A stretch of 13,726 nucleotides of DNA from Bacteroidetes bacterium UBA2234 (GCA_002347985.1 DDYM01000069.1:10760-24485), one strand, 5' to 3'. Shown: positions 1-7,146, counted from the stretch's first letter. Numbers and translations: made by a program. The notes: a model not told the origin generated them from the sequence alone.

Positions 1-121
1 ACATTTTTTGTTGTCAACGAAAATCACAATCTCAGAAACAATTTTCTCCATAAATACACTGTCTCAGGATGTGGAATACTTGCGTTGAACAAATCCTTTC
101 AATGGCCGAAATTGCATCATT
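1..121. other. Left-edge segment with no supported gene
   Basis: No gene can be supported here. Three short open runs touch the left edge. The first is + strand, in the frame of the next gene, and ends at a TGA at 86-88. The second is + strand in another frame and stays open to a TGA at 166-168, overlapping the next gene. The third is on the - strand from an ATG at 51-49 and reads out of the window (begins MEKIVSEIVIFVDNKKC). None resembles a family I know. If the - strand run is a real gene start, 52-121 would be a divergent promoter region. I see no clear Bacteroidota-type promoter (TTTG near -33 with TAnnTTTG near -7). Confidence 0.3.
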
Positions 122-907
122 ATGTCGATGTCGGTAAAAACGATCCAAGAGTATGTTTCCGCCGGTGAAACCCCCGAGATTTTATTTTGGGTGGGTTGCG
201 CAGGGAGTTATGATGAAAGAGCCCAGCGCGTGAGTAGGGCCTTTGCGAACATTTTGACCCAGGCCGGGGTGAAATTTGCCATTTTGGGTGCGGAAGAAGG
301 TTGTACTGGCGATCCGGCAAAGCGAGCGGGCAACGAGTTTTTGTTTCAGATGCAAGCCATGCAGAATATCGAAGTGCTCAATGGATACGGGGTGAAACGC
401 ATCGTTACTGCCTGTCCTCATTGCTTCAATACGTTAAAAAATGAATACCCCAATTTGGGCGGGAATTATGAGGTGATACATCACACCCAGCTCATCAATG
501 AATTGTTGAATGAGGGTAGAATCGCCATCGAAGGTGGGGCATATCAAGGTAAGAAAATCACTTATCACGACAGTTGCTATTTGGGTCGGGCCAACGGTAT
601 TTACGAAGCGCCGAGAATGGTGATAGAACGACTTGATGTGGATTTGGTAGAGATGAAACGATGCAAAACCAATGGTTTTTGTTGTGGCGCAGGTGGTGCA
701 CAGATGTTTAAAGAAGCTGAAAATGGCAATCAAGAGGTGAATGTGAACCGCACAGAAGAAGCGCTGGAAACAGGCGCTGAAATCATCGCTGTGAATTGTC
801 CTTTCTGTAATACGATGATGCGCGATGGAACCAAGCATTTTGAAAAGGAGGATCAAGTTCAAGTCTTGGATATCGCTGAAATCGTAAATGGTTCTCTAAA
901 ATCGTAA
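122..907 (+). CDS. (Fe-S)-binding protein with two CCG (cysteine-rich) domains
   Basis: A 261-residue soluble protein of the CCG / heterodisulfide-reductase-subunit-B-like family, the fold seen in HdrB, GlpC and LutA-type proteins, where each domain can hold an iron-sulfur cluster. The two repeats are visible. The first has C26, C61 and a C98-P-H-C101 pair. The second has C152, the C187-C188-G motif and C226-P-F-C229. In the first repeat the usual CCG reads G-C-T-G, so it is degenerate. There is no signal peptide or membrane segment. The length fits the Bacteroidota form of about 260 residues. The start is the first ATG after an in-frame stop at 86-88; a second ATG two codons later is possible, and neither has a Shine-Dalgarno sequence. 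Relatives take part in electron transfer or lactate/glycolate oxidation, but the substrate here is unknown. The next gene begins 2 bp after the stop, so the two are probably cotranscribed. Confidence 0.9.
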   Translation: MSMSVKTIQEYVSAGETPEILFWVGCAGSYDERAQRVSRAFANILTQAGVKFAILGAEEGCTGDPAKRAGNEFLFQMQAMQNIEVLNGYGVKRIVTACPHCFNTLKNEYPNLGGNYEVIHHTQLINELLNEGRIAIEGGAYQGKKITYHDSCYLGRANGIYEAPRMVIERLDVDLVEMKRCKTNGFCCGAGGAQMFKEAENGNQEVNVNRTEEALETGAEIIAVNCPFCNTMMRDGTKHFEKEDQVQVLDIAEIVNGSLKS

Positions 908-909
908 CC

Positions 910-1428
910 TTGAGTTCAGAGCGCAATTCCCTTGAGCAATTAACCGTTCCTGATTCATCTCGGGTTTGGTTGTTTGGCGCGCAGCGTTTACTATCGGACA
1001 AAGAGTTTGCCTCCATTCAAAACGAACTTTCTGGGTTTGTTTTTGCTTGGCAAGCCCACGGCAAGAATCTTACGGCTGATTTTTGTGTGCTGAATCGCTG
1101 TGTGGTAGTTGTTGCTGTAGATGAGTCGAAGGAAGCACCGAGTGGTTGTAGCATCGACAAAGTATTTCATTTGCTACAATCGCAAAAAGAAAAATATGAT
1201 TTGGATTTTTTTCAGCGCACCTTGGTTTGGGTATTGAAGGGCAACGATATTTGTATTTTAAATAAGTTGGAAGTTCAGGCGGCCTTGGACAGTGGAGAGA
1301 TACATAGGGATGCTCCCACAATGAATATGCTTGCACAGAGTTTGGGTGATTTAAAAAAGAAGGGATTAACAATGTCGTTGTCCGATTCTTGGATTGCCCC
1401 CAAATTGAAATTTACACATGAAGGATAA
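910..1428 (+). CDS. Conserved Bacteroidota protein of unknown function (often misnamed 'ABC transporter ATPase')
   Basis: A 172-residue protein that I recognise as the small family following the CCG iron-sulfur protein in many Bacteroidota. Recognisable blocks are S17-R-V-W20, W47-Q-A-H-G-K-N-L54, V67-V-A-V-D-E-S73 with P78-S-G-C-S-I-D83, and S158-D-S-W161. Public records often call this family 'ABC transporter ATPase', yet there is no Walker A P-loop, no LSGGQ signature and no Walker B, so that name is unsupported. It is predicted to be cytosolic, with no signal peptide or membrane helix. The start is TTG at 910-912: the frame has a stop at 877-879, no ATG or GTG lies between them, and the TTG puts SRVW where the family has it. 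It lies 2 bp after the Fe-S gene stop and overlaps the next gene by 11 bp, which suggests coupled translation. The biochemical function is unknown; a link to the Fe-S protein is inferred from context only. Confidence 0.8.
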   Translation: MSSERNSLEQLTVPDSSRVWLFGAQRLLSDKEFASIQNELSGFVFAWQAHGKNLTADFCVLNRCVVVVAVDESKEAPSGCSIDKVFHLLQSQKEKYDLDFFQRTLVWVLKGNDICILNKLEVQAALDSGEIHRDAPTMNMLAQSLGDLKKKGLTMSLSDSWIAPKLKFTHEG

Positions 1429-2659
1429 AAGAATTTTAACACTGTTTTTAACCATTTTTATTGACCTGTTGGGTTTTGGAGTGGTGATTCCCATTCTGCC
1501 CAACTTGGCCAAAAGTTTAGCGGCATCAACTACATTGCCATTTAATCCGGATGTTGCGGTAGGTGTTGTGGTGGGATCTTTTTCGATCATTCAGTTTTTA
1601 TTTGCACCCATTTTTGGTTCGTTGTCGGATCGTATCGGCCGAAGGCCGATACTTTTGGTGAGTATTTTATTCAATATCGTTGGCTACATTTTGTTTGGGT
1701 TGAGTTCCAGTTTTGTTTTCCTACTGTTGGCTAGAATTGTTTCAGGATTTGGAAGTGCAAACATCGCCGCGGCTCAAGCTTACATCGCCGACATTACGCC
1801 GCCGCAGGATCGCGCAAAGCGCATGGGGATTATTGGTGCGGCCTTTGGGTTGGGATTTGTATTCGGTCCGCCCATTGGAGGTTGGTTATACCATGCCGGT
1901 GGTGAACATGGATTGAGATGGGTAGGTTTTTTTACCGCTGCCCTTTGTGGACTTAACTTTTTGCTTGCATGGTTTATGTTGCCAGAAAGTTTAGAATCTA
2001 AATCTGCCCACAAACGCAATGTGTCAGATACTTTCAAAGGACTGGTAACCGTTTGGAGATTGGATGTGATCGGAGAATTGTTCGTCATCAATTTCATTTA
2101 CATCGCTGCTTTTAGTATGATGTATGGCAGTTCTAGTGTGCTTTGGAAAGAAAAGTACTTGTTGACCCCTGCTGGAATCGGGAATATTTTTGGATTCATA
2201 GGGATTTGTGGGGCGATTGTTCAAGGCGGATTAATTGGTGTCTTCACGAAGCGAGTGGGTGTGAGACGGATGTTGCTGTGGGGCTGCCCGGCCATTGCTA
2301 TGGGACTCATGATAATTCCATTGCCGGAGGCGGGAACAGCGTTTTACGTGGTTCAAGTGATTTCGATAGTGTTGTTGTCTCTTGGTAACGGTTTGATGAT
2401 GCCGGCAATCAATTCTTTGGTGAGTAGAAATACACCTCCTGAATCTCAGGGCAGAATGTTGGGTTTGTTGCAAAGTACGAGTTCATTGGCACGCGCATTT
2501 GGCCCGTTCGTTGCGATGGTGTTATATCATCAGTTTTCAAGTTTGCCCTACCTTGTAGGTGGCGGTTTGATGATTGTTGCTTTCTTTTTGTCACTCATCC
2601 TAAGTAAAACACTTCGCGTGAGTGATCCAGATCCCGTTGGCAATCCCAGCAAAGGTTAA
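1418..2659 (+). CDS. TetA-like major facilitator superfamily (DHA1) drug/H+ antiporter
   Basis: A 413-residue integral membrane protein with about 12 hydrophobic segments, the normal size for the TCR/Tet branch of the DHA1 family. Motif D1 in helix 1 reads D16-L-L-G-F-G-V-V-I-P-I-L-P28. Motif A, between helices 2 and 3, reads G67-S-L-S-D-R-I-G-R-R-P77. The antiporter motif C appears as G140-A-A-F-G-L-G-F-V-F-G-P-P-I-G-G155. A charged loop around residues 190-205 fits the central cytoplasmic loop joining the two six-helix halves. Family members usually export drugs or metabolites from the inner membrane in exchange for protons. The substrate cannot be read from the sequence, and calling this tetracycline resistance would be unjustified. 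The ATG at 1418 overlaps the previous gene by 11 bp and gives the family's usual N terminus (MKDKRILTLFLTIFIDLLG). A 9-bp perfect hairpin lies inside the motif A codons (1632-1652). Confidence 0.92.
   Translation: MKDKRILTLFLTIFIDLLGFGVVIPILPNLAKSLAASTTLPFNPDVAVGVVVGSFSIIQFLFAPIFGSLSDRIGRRPILLVSILFNIVGYILFGLSSSFVFLLLARIVSGFGSANIAAAQAYIADITPPQDRAKRMGIIGAAFGLGFVFGPPIGGWLYHAGGEHGLRWVGFFTAALCGLNFLLAWFMLPESLESKSAHKRNVSDTFKGLVTVWRLDVIGELFVINFIYIAAFSMMYGSSSVLWKEKYLLTPAGIGNIFGFIGICGAIVQGGLIGVFTKRVGVRRMLLWGCPAIAMGLMIIPLPEAGTAFYVVQVISIVLLSLGNGLMMPAINSLVSRNTPPESQGRMLGLLQSTSSLARAFGPFVAMVLYHQFSSLPYLVGGGLMIVAFFLSLILSKTLRVSDPDPVGNPSKG
1632..1652 (+). repeat. Intragenic perfect inverted repeat (9-bp stem, GAA loop)
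   Basis: GTATCGGCC, then GAA, then GGCCGATAC: a perfect 9-bp stem with a three-base loop, followed at once by TTTT. It lies in the codons for the I-G-R-R-P-I stretch of MFS motif A, so amino-acid constraint may explain it. It could act as a pause or attenuation hairpin, but no function is shown. Confidence 0.5.
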
Positions 2660-2695
2660 CCTAACTGTGATTCCTTTGAATTAATCCGCCGAAAG

Positions 2696-4024
2696 ATGAA
2701 CTCCAAGCCACTGAGAATATTGCATCTGAATGCGTCTTCCTCGGGTGGTGCATTTGTGGCGGCGCAGCGACTTAACGATGCATTGAATGGTCTTGATGGC
2801 GTTCACAGCGAGCATTGGGTATTTGATGGAGGAGAAGGTGATTTCCACCTCTGGGCCGATTCTTGGATTAAGAAAAAATGGGCCTTTGGATTGCATGCCT
2901 TGGAGAAACTCGATTTCTTGCGATTTGAAGCATCAAAAACAATTCGATTTGCCTTCAGTCATGGCAAAACGGGTGTAAATATTTCCAATTGGCAGGTGGT
3001 AAAGGATGCAGATGTTATTCATCTCCATTGGATTAATAAGGGTTTTGTGAGTTTGAATGGACTGGAAAAGTTACTCGGTTTGGGTAAGAAAGTCGTTTGG
3101 ACATGTCACGATATGTGGCCATTTACCGGAGGGTGCTATCATCCAAGGGGTTGTGAGAATTTCCATCGCAACTGCGGGGATTGTCAATATTTGAAACATT
3201 CGAATGCAGATGACCTATCCAGTCAAGTATTTGCAGCCAAAAAGCGGATTTTTTCTGCTTCGGCTCAGCAACTTCAATTTGTAACACCGAGTGTTTGGTT
3301 GAAAAATCAAGCGGATCAAAGTGGGGTTGTGTATGATCTGCTGAAAGGTCGATCAAATTCGTCTATTCCTGAAATTCAAGTCATTCCCAATCCCATAGAT
3401 ACAGATTATTTCAAGCCGTTTGAATCCAAGGAAGAAGGACGAGATACAGGCGAAATCAATCCATTTGTTTTGATGTTTGCCGCTGCTAACTTGGGTAATC
3501 CAGCGAAAGGTTTTGCGGAATTTAAGATGGTATGCAATGGCTTGGTTGACATCGGTTATAAGAACATCAAAGCGCTGGTGGTTGGTGAAAATCGATTGCC
3601 CAACGGTGAATTGGGTTTGAATTGTGCAGTTGAAGAGCTTGGTTTTATTTCAGATGCAAAGCAAATGCGAGAGGCGTATTGGAAGGCGGATGTTTATATA
3701 ACTACATCGCATGAGGAGAATTTGCCAACAACAATTATGGAGAGTTTGAGTTGTGGGTTGCCTGTGGCGGCGTTTTCCGTGGGAGGGATTCCCGAGATGA
3801 TTACGTCGAGCGGGGACGGTCAAACAGGCTGGTTGGCTGAGAAACTGCATGTGGAACCACTCATTGAGGGCATCGCATCGTACATTCAGATGGGATCAGA
3901 CGAAAGAAAGAACTTGAAATTGGCGAGCAGGAAATCGGCTTTAGCTAAATATAGTTCGGTATCTATTGCACAGCATTATTTGGATCTATACCAAGGCGAT
4001 TCGATACCGCCGAGCCAAGTTTGA
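2696..4024 (+). CDS. GT-B fold glycosyltransferase (family 4-like, WcaC-type)
   Basis: A 442-residue retaining-type glycosyltransferase that would move a sugar from a nucleotide-sugar donor to a cell-surface glycan or lipid carrier in the cytoplasm. The N-terminal acceptor domain starts with a beta strand (RILHLNASSSGGAF, residues 7-20). It contains the block T136-C-H-D-M-W-P-F-T-G-G-C147 followed by C153, C160 and C163, a cysteine cluster I associate with WcaC-like colanic-acid-type transferases. The C-terminal donor domain has I230-P-N-P-I-D at the hinge, KGF at 271-273, and the E-X7-E element E341 to E349 (ENLPTTIME), followed by SCGLPVAAF and GGIPEMI. No membrane segment is seen. It starts 36 bp after the MFS gene with a weak GAAAG just before the ATG, so it may share that transcript. 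Its partners in exopolysaccharide synthesis are not in the window; donor and acceptor are unknown. It converges on ftsZ. Confidence 0.88.
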   Translation: MNSKPLRILHLNASSSGGAFVAAQRLNDALNGLDGVHSEHWVFDGGEGDFHLWADSWIKKKWAFGLHALEKLDFLRFEASKTIRFAFSHGKTGVNISNWQVVKDADVIHLHWINKGFVSLNGLEKLLGLGKKVVWTCHDMWPFTGGCYHPRGCENFHRNCGDCQYLKHSNADDLSSQVFAAKKRIFSASAQQLQFVTPSVWLKNQADQSGVVYDLLKGRSNSSIPEIQVIPNPIDTDYFKPFESKEEGRDTGEINPFVLMFAAANLGNPAKGFAEFKMVCNGLVDIGYKNIKALVVGENRLPNGELGLNCAVEELGFISDAKQMREAYWKADVYITTSHEENLPTTIMESLSCGLPVAAFSVGGIPEMITSSGDGQTGWLAEKLHVEPLIEGIASYIQMGSDERKNLKLASRKSALAKYSSVSIAQHYLDLYQGDSIPPSQV

Positions 4025-4025
4025 T

Positions 4026-4057
4026 AAAACAAAAAAGCCACACCGAATGGCATGGCT
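4026..4057 (-). terminator. Rho-independent terminator of the dcw operon
   Basis: Read on the - strand the RNA is AGCCAUGCC, loop AUUC, GGUGUGGCU: a 9-bp stem with two G-U wobbles and a four-base loop, followed by six U, G, then four U. It starts 26 nt after the ftsZ stop and is the only strong terminator seen for the operon. On the + strand the two wobbles become C-A mismatches and no U tract follows, so it should work in one direction only. The U tract ends 1 nt from the stop of the convergent glycosyltransferase gene. Confidence 0.85.
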
Positions 4058-4083
4058 CATTTGCTGTTGGATTATTTTGGCTA

Positions 4084-5709
4084 TCAATCCACGTTATCGT
4101 GCAAGTGGCGATTGGGTTTTACCGTTAAATCGCGTGCATTCATTGGGTCTTCCTCGCCAATAGTGATTTTACTCACCAGTTGAGATTGGCTGTGAGGGGC
4201 GGCTTCAAGATTGATTCCACGGCGCATATACGCGGGAACATCTATGTCGCTGTCGAGTAGTGTTTCTCTGTTGTTCCTTCCATTTTCCAAGTGTGTATCG
4301 CGGAAAACTTGTGCCATTGGATCTTCAAATGGATCTTCGGCGGTGAAGGGTTTGGGAGTAACATCGATGGGGTTCATCGGATCTTCATCGCTATCGGAAT
4401 TTCCAAAACTGCTTGGAACATGATTGACAACGCTTGGATTCTGTGGTATGCTAAAAAGATTGGCTTGATTGTTTCCGGAATTTGCTGATATATTGTTCGA
4501 TGCAGTGTTGCTCGAAGGAGCTTGGTTCCAGTTGTGATTCAAACCATTGTTTGTTAGTCCGGGGTTCGCTGTGTTGGTGTTTTGGAATCCACCGTTGCTG
4601 TAGGCAGGACGGTCGTTCGGATTCAAATTTCCTCCGTTAAATCCATAGGGATTTTGAACCGCGGCGACATTGGGATTCTGCAATACTTGGCTAGGCTCTT
4701 GTTGTTGATTGCTGAATAAATCTGCATTCAAGTTTTCTTTTGCCTCAAAACCGGTTGCAATCACAGTGATTGCGATGTCTTCTCCTAGGCCATCGTCTTT
4801 GGTGATACCCATTTTTAGGTGGGCCGTATTTCCCGCTTCTTCTTGAAGGTATTTTTTCACTTTGGAAATTTCACTCATCACCGGTTCTTTATGGCCGTAG
4901 GTGAAATTGACAAGCAAATGTTGCGCACCGCGAATTCGTGTATTGTCGAGCAGCGGACTGTCCAACGCCATACGTACCGCATTTTCTGCGCGGTTCTCGC
5001 CCGTTGCGATACCTGTTCCCATAATGGCTCTACCACTGTCTCTCATGGCGGTTTGTACATCCATGAAGTCTACGTTGATCTGACCGGGTTTGGTAATAAT
5101 TTCGGCGATTCCACGTGCTGCAGTGCACAGAATGTCATCGGCTTTTGAGAAGGCTTGGGTAATCGTTAAGTCGCCATACATATCTACGATGCGATCATTG
5201 CAAATCGTAAGTAATGCATCTACATGCGGACGTAATTTTTCTAATCCTTCACGGGCCTGACCGATACGTTGTGGACCTTCGTCTTCAAAGGGGAGCGTCA
5301 CAATACCCACGGTAAGGATACTCAACTCTTTGGCGATTTTCGCAATCACCGGCGCAGCACCCGTTCCGGTTCCACCACCCATTCCAGCGGTGATAAAAAC
5401 CATTTTGGTGTTGTCTTCCATGATTTGGCGAATTTGGGCCATATTTTCCATTGCAGCCTTTTCACCCATGTCCGGCATCGATCCGGCACCCAAACCCTCG
5501 GTGAGTTGGGCACCCAATTGCAGGCGATTGGGGATGGGACTGCTATGGAGCGACTGTAAGTCTGTATTGCATATATAAAAATCAACTCCTTCAATTCCAT
5601 GGCGGAACATGTGGTTAACGGCATTGCTGCCACCACCGCCCACACCAATGACCTTGATGAGGTTGCCTCGTACTTTATTCACTGCGGGTTCAAATCCTGG
5701 CATAATCAT
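4084..5709 (-). CDS. ftsZ: Cell division protein FtsZ (tubulin-like GTPase)
   Basis: FtsZ polymerises with GTP into the Z ring that sets the division site and recruits the divisome. The GTPase core spans about residues 15-325: G22-V-G-G-G-G-S28 opens the nucleotide-binding domain, the tubulin signature is G111-G-G-T-G-T-G-A-A-P120, and the T7 synergy loop is N212-V-D-F-M-D217. Residues 331-485 form an Asn/Gln/Ser/Pro-rich disordered linker. The conserved FtsA-binding peptide is D490-V-P-A-Y-M-R-R497, followed by a 44-residue extension ending HLHDNVD. At 541 residues it is much longer than the roughly 380 of E. coli; the excess is linker and tail. The motif EDPMN-x2-D-[VL]-T-x-KP occurs at residues 442-454 and 520-532, with a third EDPM at 462-465. 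The ATG at 5709 is preferred over one two codons later because an AGAGGA sequence lies upstream. It is the last gene of the operon, 24 bp after ftsA. Confidence 0.98.
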   Translation of the reverse strand: MIMPGFEPAVNKVRGNLIKVIGVGGGGSNAVNHMFRHGIEGVDFYICNTDLQSLHSSPIPNRLQLGAQLTEGLGAGSMPDMGEKAAMENMAQIRQIMEDNTKMVFITAGMGGGTGTGAAPVIAKIAKELSILTVGIVTLPFEDEGPQRIGQAREGLEKLRPHVDALLTICNDRIVDMYGDLTITQAFSKADDILCTAARGIAEIITKPGQINVDFMDVQTAMRDSGRAIMGTGIATGENRAENAVRMALDSPLLDNTRIRGAQHLLVNFTYGHKEPVMSEISKVKKYLQEEAGNTAHLKMGITKDDGLGEDIAITVIATGFEAKENLNADLFSNQQQEPSQVLQNPNVAAVQNPYGFNGGNLNPNDRPAYSNGGFQNTNTANPGLTNNGLNHNWNQAPSSNTASNNISANSGNNQANLFSIPQNPSVVNHVPSSFGNSDSDEDPMNPIDVTPKPFTAEDPFEDPMAQVFRDTHLENGRNNRETLLDSDIDVPAYMRRGINLEAAPHSQSQLVSKITIGEEDPMNARDLTVKPNRHLHDNVD

Positions 5710-5722
5710 ACTTTTTTACTGT

Positions 5723-5728
5723 TCCTCT
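5723..5728 (-). promoter_or_regulatory. Shine-Dalgarno-like site of ftsZ
   Basis: AGAGGA on the - strand lies between the ftsA stop and the ftsZ start, 13 nt before the ATG at 5709 and 19 nt before the ATG at 5703. It is the clearest such site in an operon where most starts have none. It favours the upstream ATG, although 13 nt is longer than the usual spacing. It may help ftsZ to be translated more than its neighbours (inference). Confidence 0.45.
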
Positions 5729-5733
5729 TTTGA

Positions 5734-7146
5734 TTATTCTTGGAAGTCCTCGCCATCTTGCATCCAATTCTTGATGTCTTTGATGATTCCTTTGTTGCTA
5801 TTGAACCAACCGCCGCCAAAGATGCCAAAGCCGTTTTTGCCTTGTGCTTCTGGGGTATTTCCGAAATCCAATTGACCTGTTTGTGGGATTTCAGCAACAA
5901 CATCGTCTAAAAATCCATCGTTACTAGAAACAGGTGCTTCTTGCTTTACGATAAACTCGTTGTTCAACTGGATGGCTTCGCTCTTGGCTGCCAATTCAAA
6001 ACCTTTCAGAACCAATCCAATACTTGTGGCATACATCGGGTTGCGCACCTCGTCGATCATGGCCTTGCCCAAACGATGTCCAGGCGAACCAATATGTACT
6101 TCTAAGCCAATGAAATAGTTGAAAAGTTGGGTGATGTCTTTCATCGATGAACCGCCGCCCGTTAGAACGATGCCGCCTGCCAATTTGTGTCGAATTCCAG
6201 AGACAACGATCTCAAAATCCACCTTTTGTATAATGTCTTCCACGCGGGCACGAATGACCTGTGAAATGGCATATAATGAAATTTCTTTGGGCGCTCTGCC
6301 GGGAAGTCCGGGGACAACAACGACTTCGTTTTTCATGGCTTCGGTTGGGAAGCAACTGCCGTAATTTACTTTTACAAATTCCGCTTGGTCTTTCAGAATG
6401 CCGAAAGCTTCCTGCAAATCTTTGGTGATGCGATCGCCACCAATTGGGATGATAGCGGTATGGCGGATTGCTCCATCATCAAAAATACAAATGTCAGTTG
6501 TACCACCACCAATGTCAATCAAGGCAACACCGGCTTCCATTTCAGGTTCGCTCAATACAGCGGCTGCGGACGCAACGGGTTCTACGATCAAATCGGCGAT
6601 TTCAAGACCTGCTCTGCGAACGGCCATGAAGATGGTTTTTGCGGCTGATGTTTCGCCTGTGATGATGTGGTAATTGCATTCAACGCGGACACCAACGCGA
6701 CCTACGGGGTCTTTAATTCCTTCTTCGCCATCGATGCGATACTCTTGGGGAAGTACGTGTAGGATTTCCAAGCCAGGCGACAATGCCAAGTTCTCCATTT
6801 CCACTTCCAATTTGTAGAGTTCATCTTCGGTAATTTCCACGTCCCACTGTTTGCGGCTCAAGGTTCCGCGGTGCTGAAGACTTTTGATGTGGTGACCTGC
6901 GATACCTACAAATACGGTTTTCACTTGTACCTGACTTTGTTTGATGGCGTCTTCTACGGCAGATTGAATTGCGGTCACTGCTTTCGCAACGTTGGCAACC
7001 ATGCCTCGAGATACTCCACCTTGGCTTGGGGCTTTACCCATGCCGAGAATGTTTAGTTTGCCGTTTTCGGCCATTTGACCCACAATTGCGCACACCTTGG
7101 TTGTGCCAATGTCGAGTCCTACGATGATATTGTTATTGATAGCCAT
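5734..7146 (-). CDS. ftsA: Cell division protein FtsA (actin-like Z-ring membrane anchor)
   Basis: FtsA binds the FtsZ C-terminal peptide and ties the Z ring to the inner membrane. The actin-fold ATP-binding elements are all visible: phosphate 1 L11-D-I-G-T-T-K-V18, phosphate 2 D211-I-G-G-G-T-T-D-I219, and the adenosine motif G324-G-I-V-L-T-G-G-G-S-S-M335. The SHS2 (1C) subdomain typical of FtsA lies around residues 85-165. After a variable linker (about 390-445) the protein ends in a probable amphipathic helix, about residues 448-464 (FNSNKGIIKDIKNWMQD), which in this family inserts into the membrane. At 470 residues it is longer than E. coli FtsA (about 420), mostly through the linker, and all key motifs are intact. 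The ATG at 7146 lies 23 bp after the ftsQ stop with no Shine-Dalgarno sequence. Adjacency to ftsZ is the standard arrangement and fits their direct interaction. Confidence 0.98.
   Translation of the reverse strand: MAINNNIIVGLDIGTTKVCAIVGQMAENGKLNILGMGKAPSQGGVSRGMVANVAKAVTAIQSAVEDAIKQSQVQVKTVFVGIAGHHIKSLQHRGTLSRKQWDVEITEDELYKLEVEMENLALSPGLEILHVLPQEYRIDGEEGIKDPVGRVGVRVECNYHIITGETSAAKTIFMAVRRAGLEIADLIVEPVASAAAVLSEPEMEAGVALIDIGGGTTDICIFDDGAIRHTAIIPIGGDRITKDLQEAFGILKDQAEFVKVNYGSCFPTEAMKNEVVVVPGLPGRAPKEISLYAISQVIRARVEDIIQKVDFEIVVSGIRHKLAGGIVLTGGGSSMKDITQLFNYFIGLEVHIGSPGHRLGKAMIDEVRNPMYATSIGLVLKGFELAAKSEAIQLNNEFIVKQEAPVSSNDGFLDDVVAEIPQTGQLDFGNTPEAQGKNGFGIFGGGWFNSNKGIIKDIKNWMQDGEDFQE

Noticed and set aside
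434..862. 142-codon - strand open frame opposite the Fe-S protein
   Set aside because: It lies opposite a well-supported gene, has an unusual composition and no recognisable motif.
1418..2659. Tetracycline resistance gene
   Set aside because: The protein has TetA-like MFS motifs, but these are shared by many exporters with other substrates; nothing in the sequence or neighbours identifies the drug.
4068..4091. Inverted repeat TGGATT...AATCCA across the ftsZ stop as a + strand terminator
   Set aside because: Only six AT-rich pairs with a 12-base loop and no U tract on the + strand; too weak to call.
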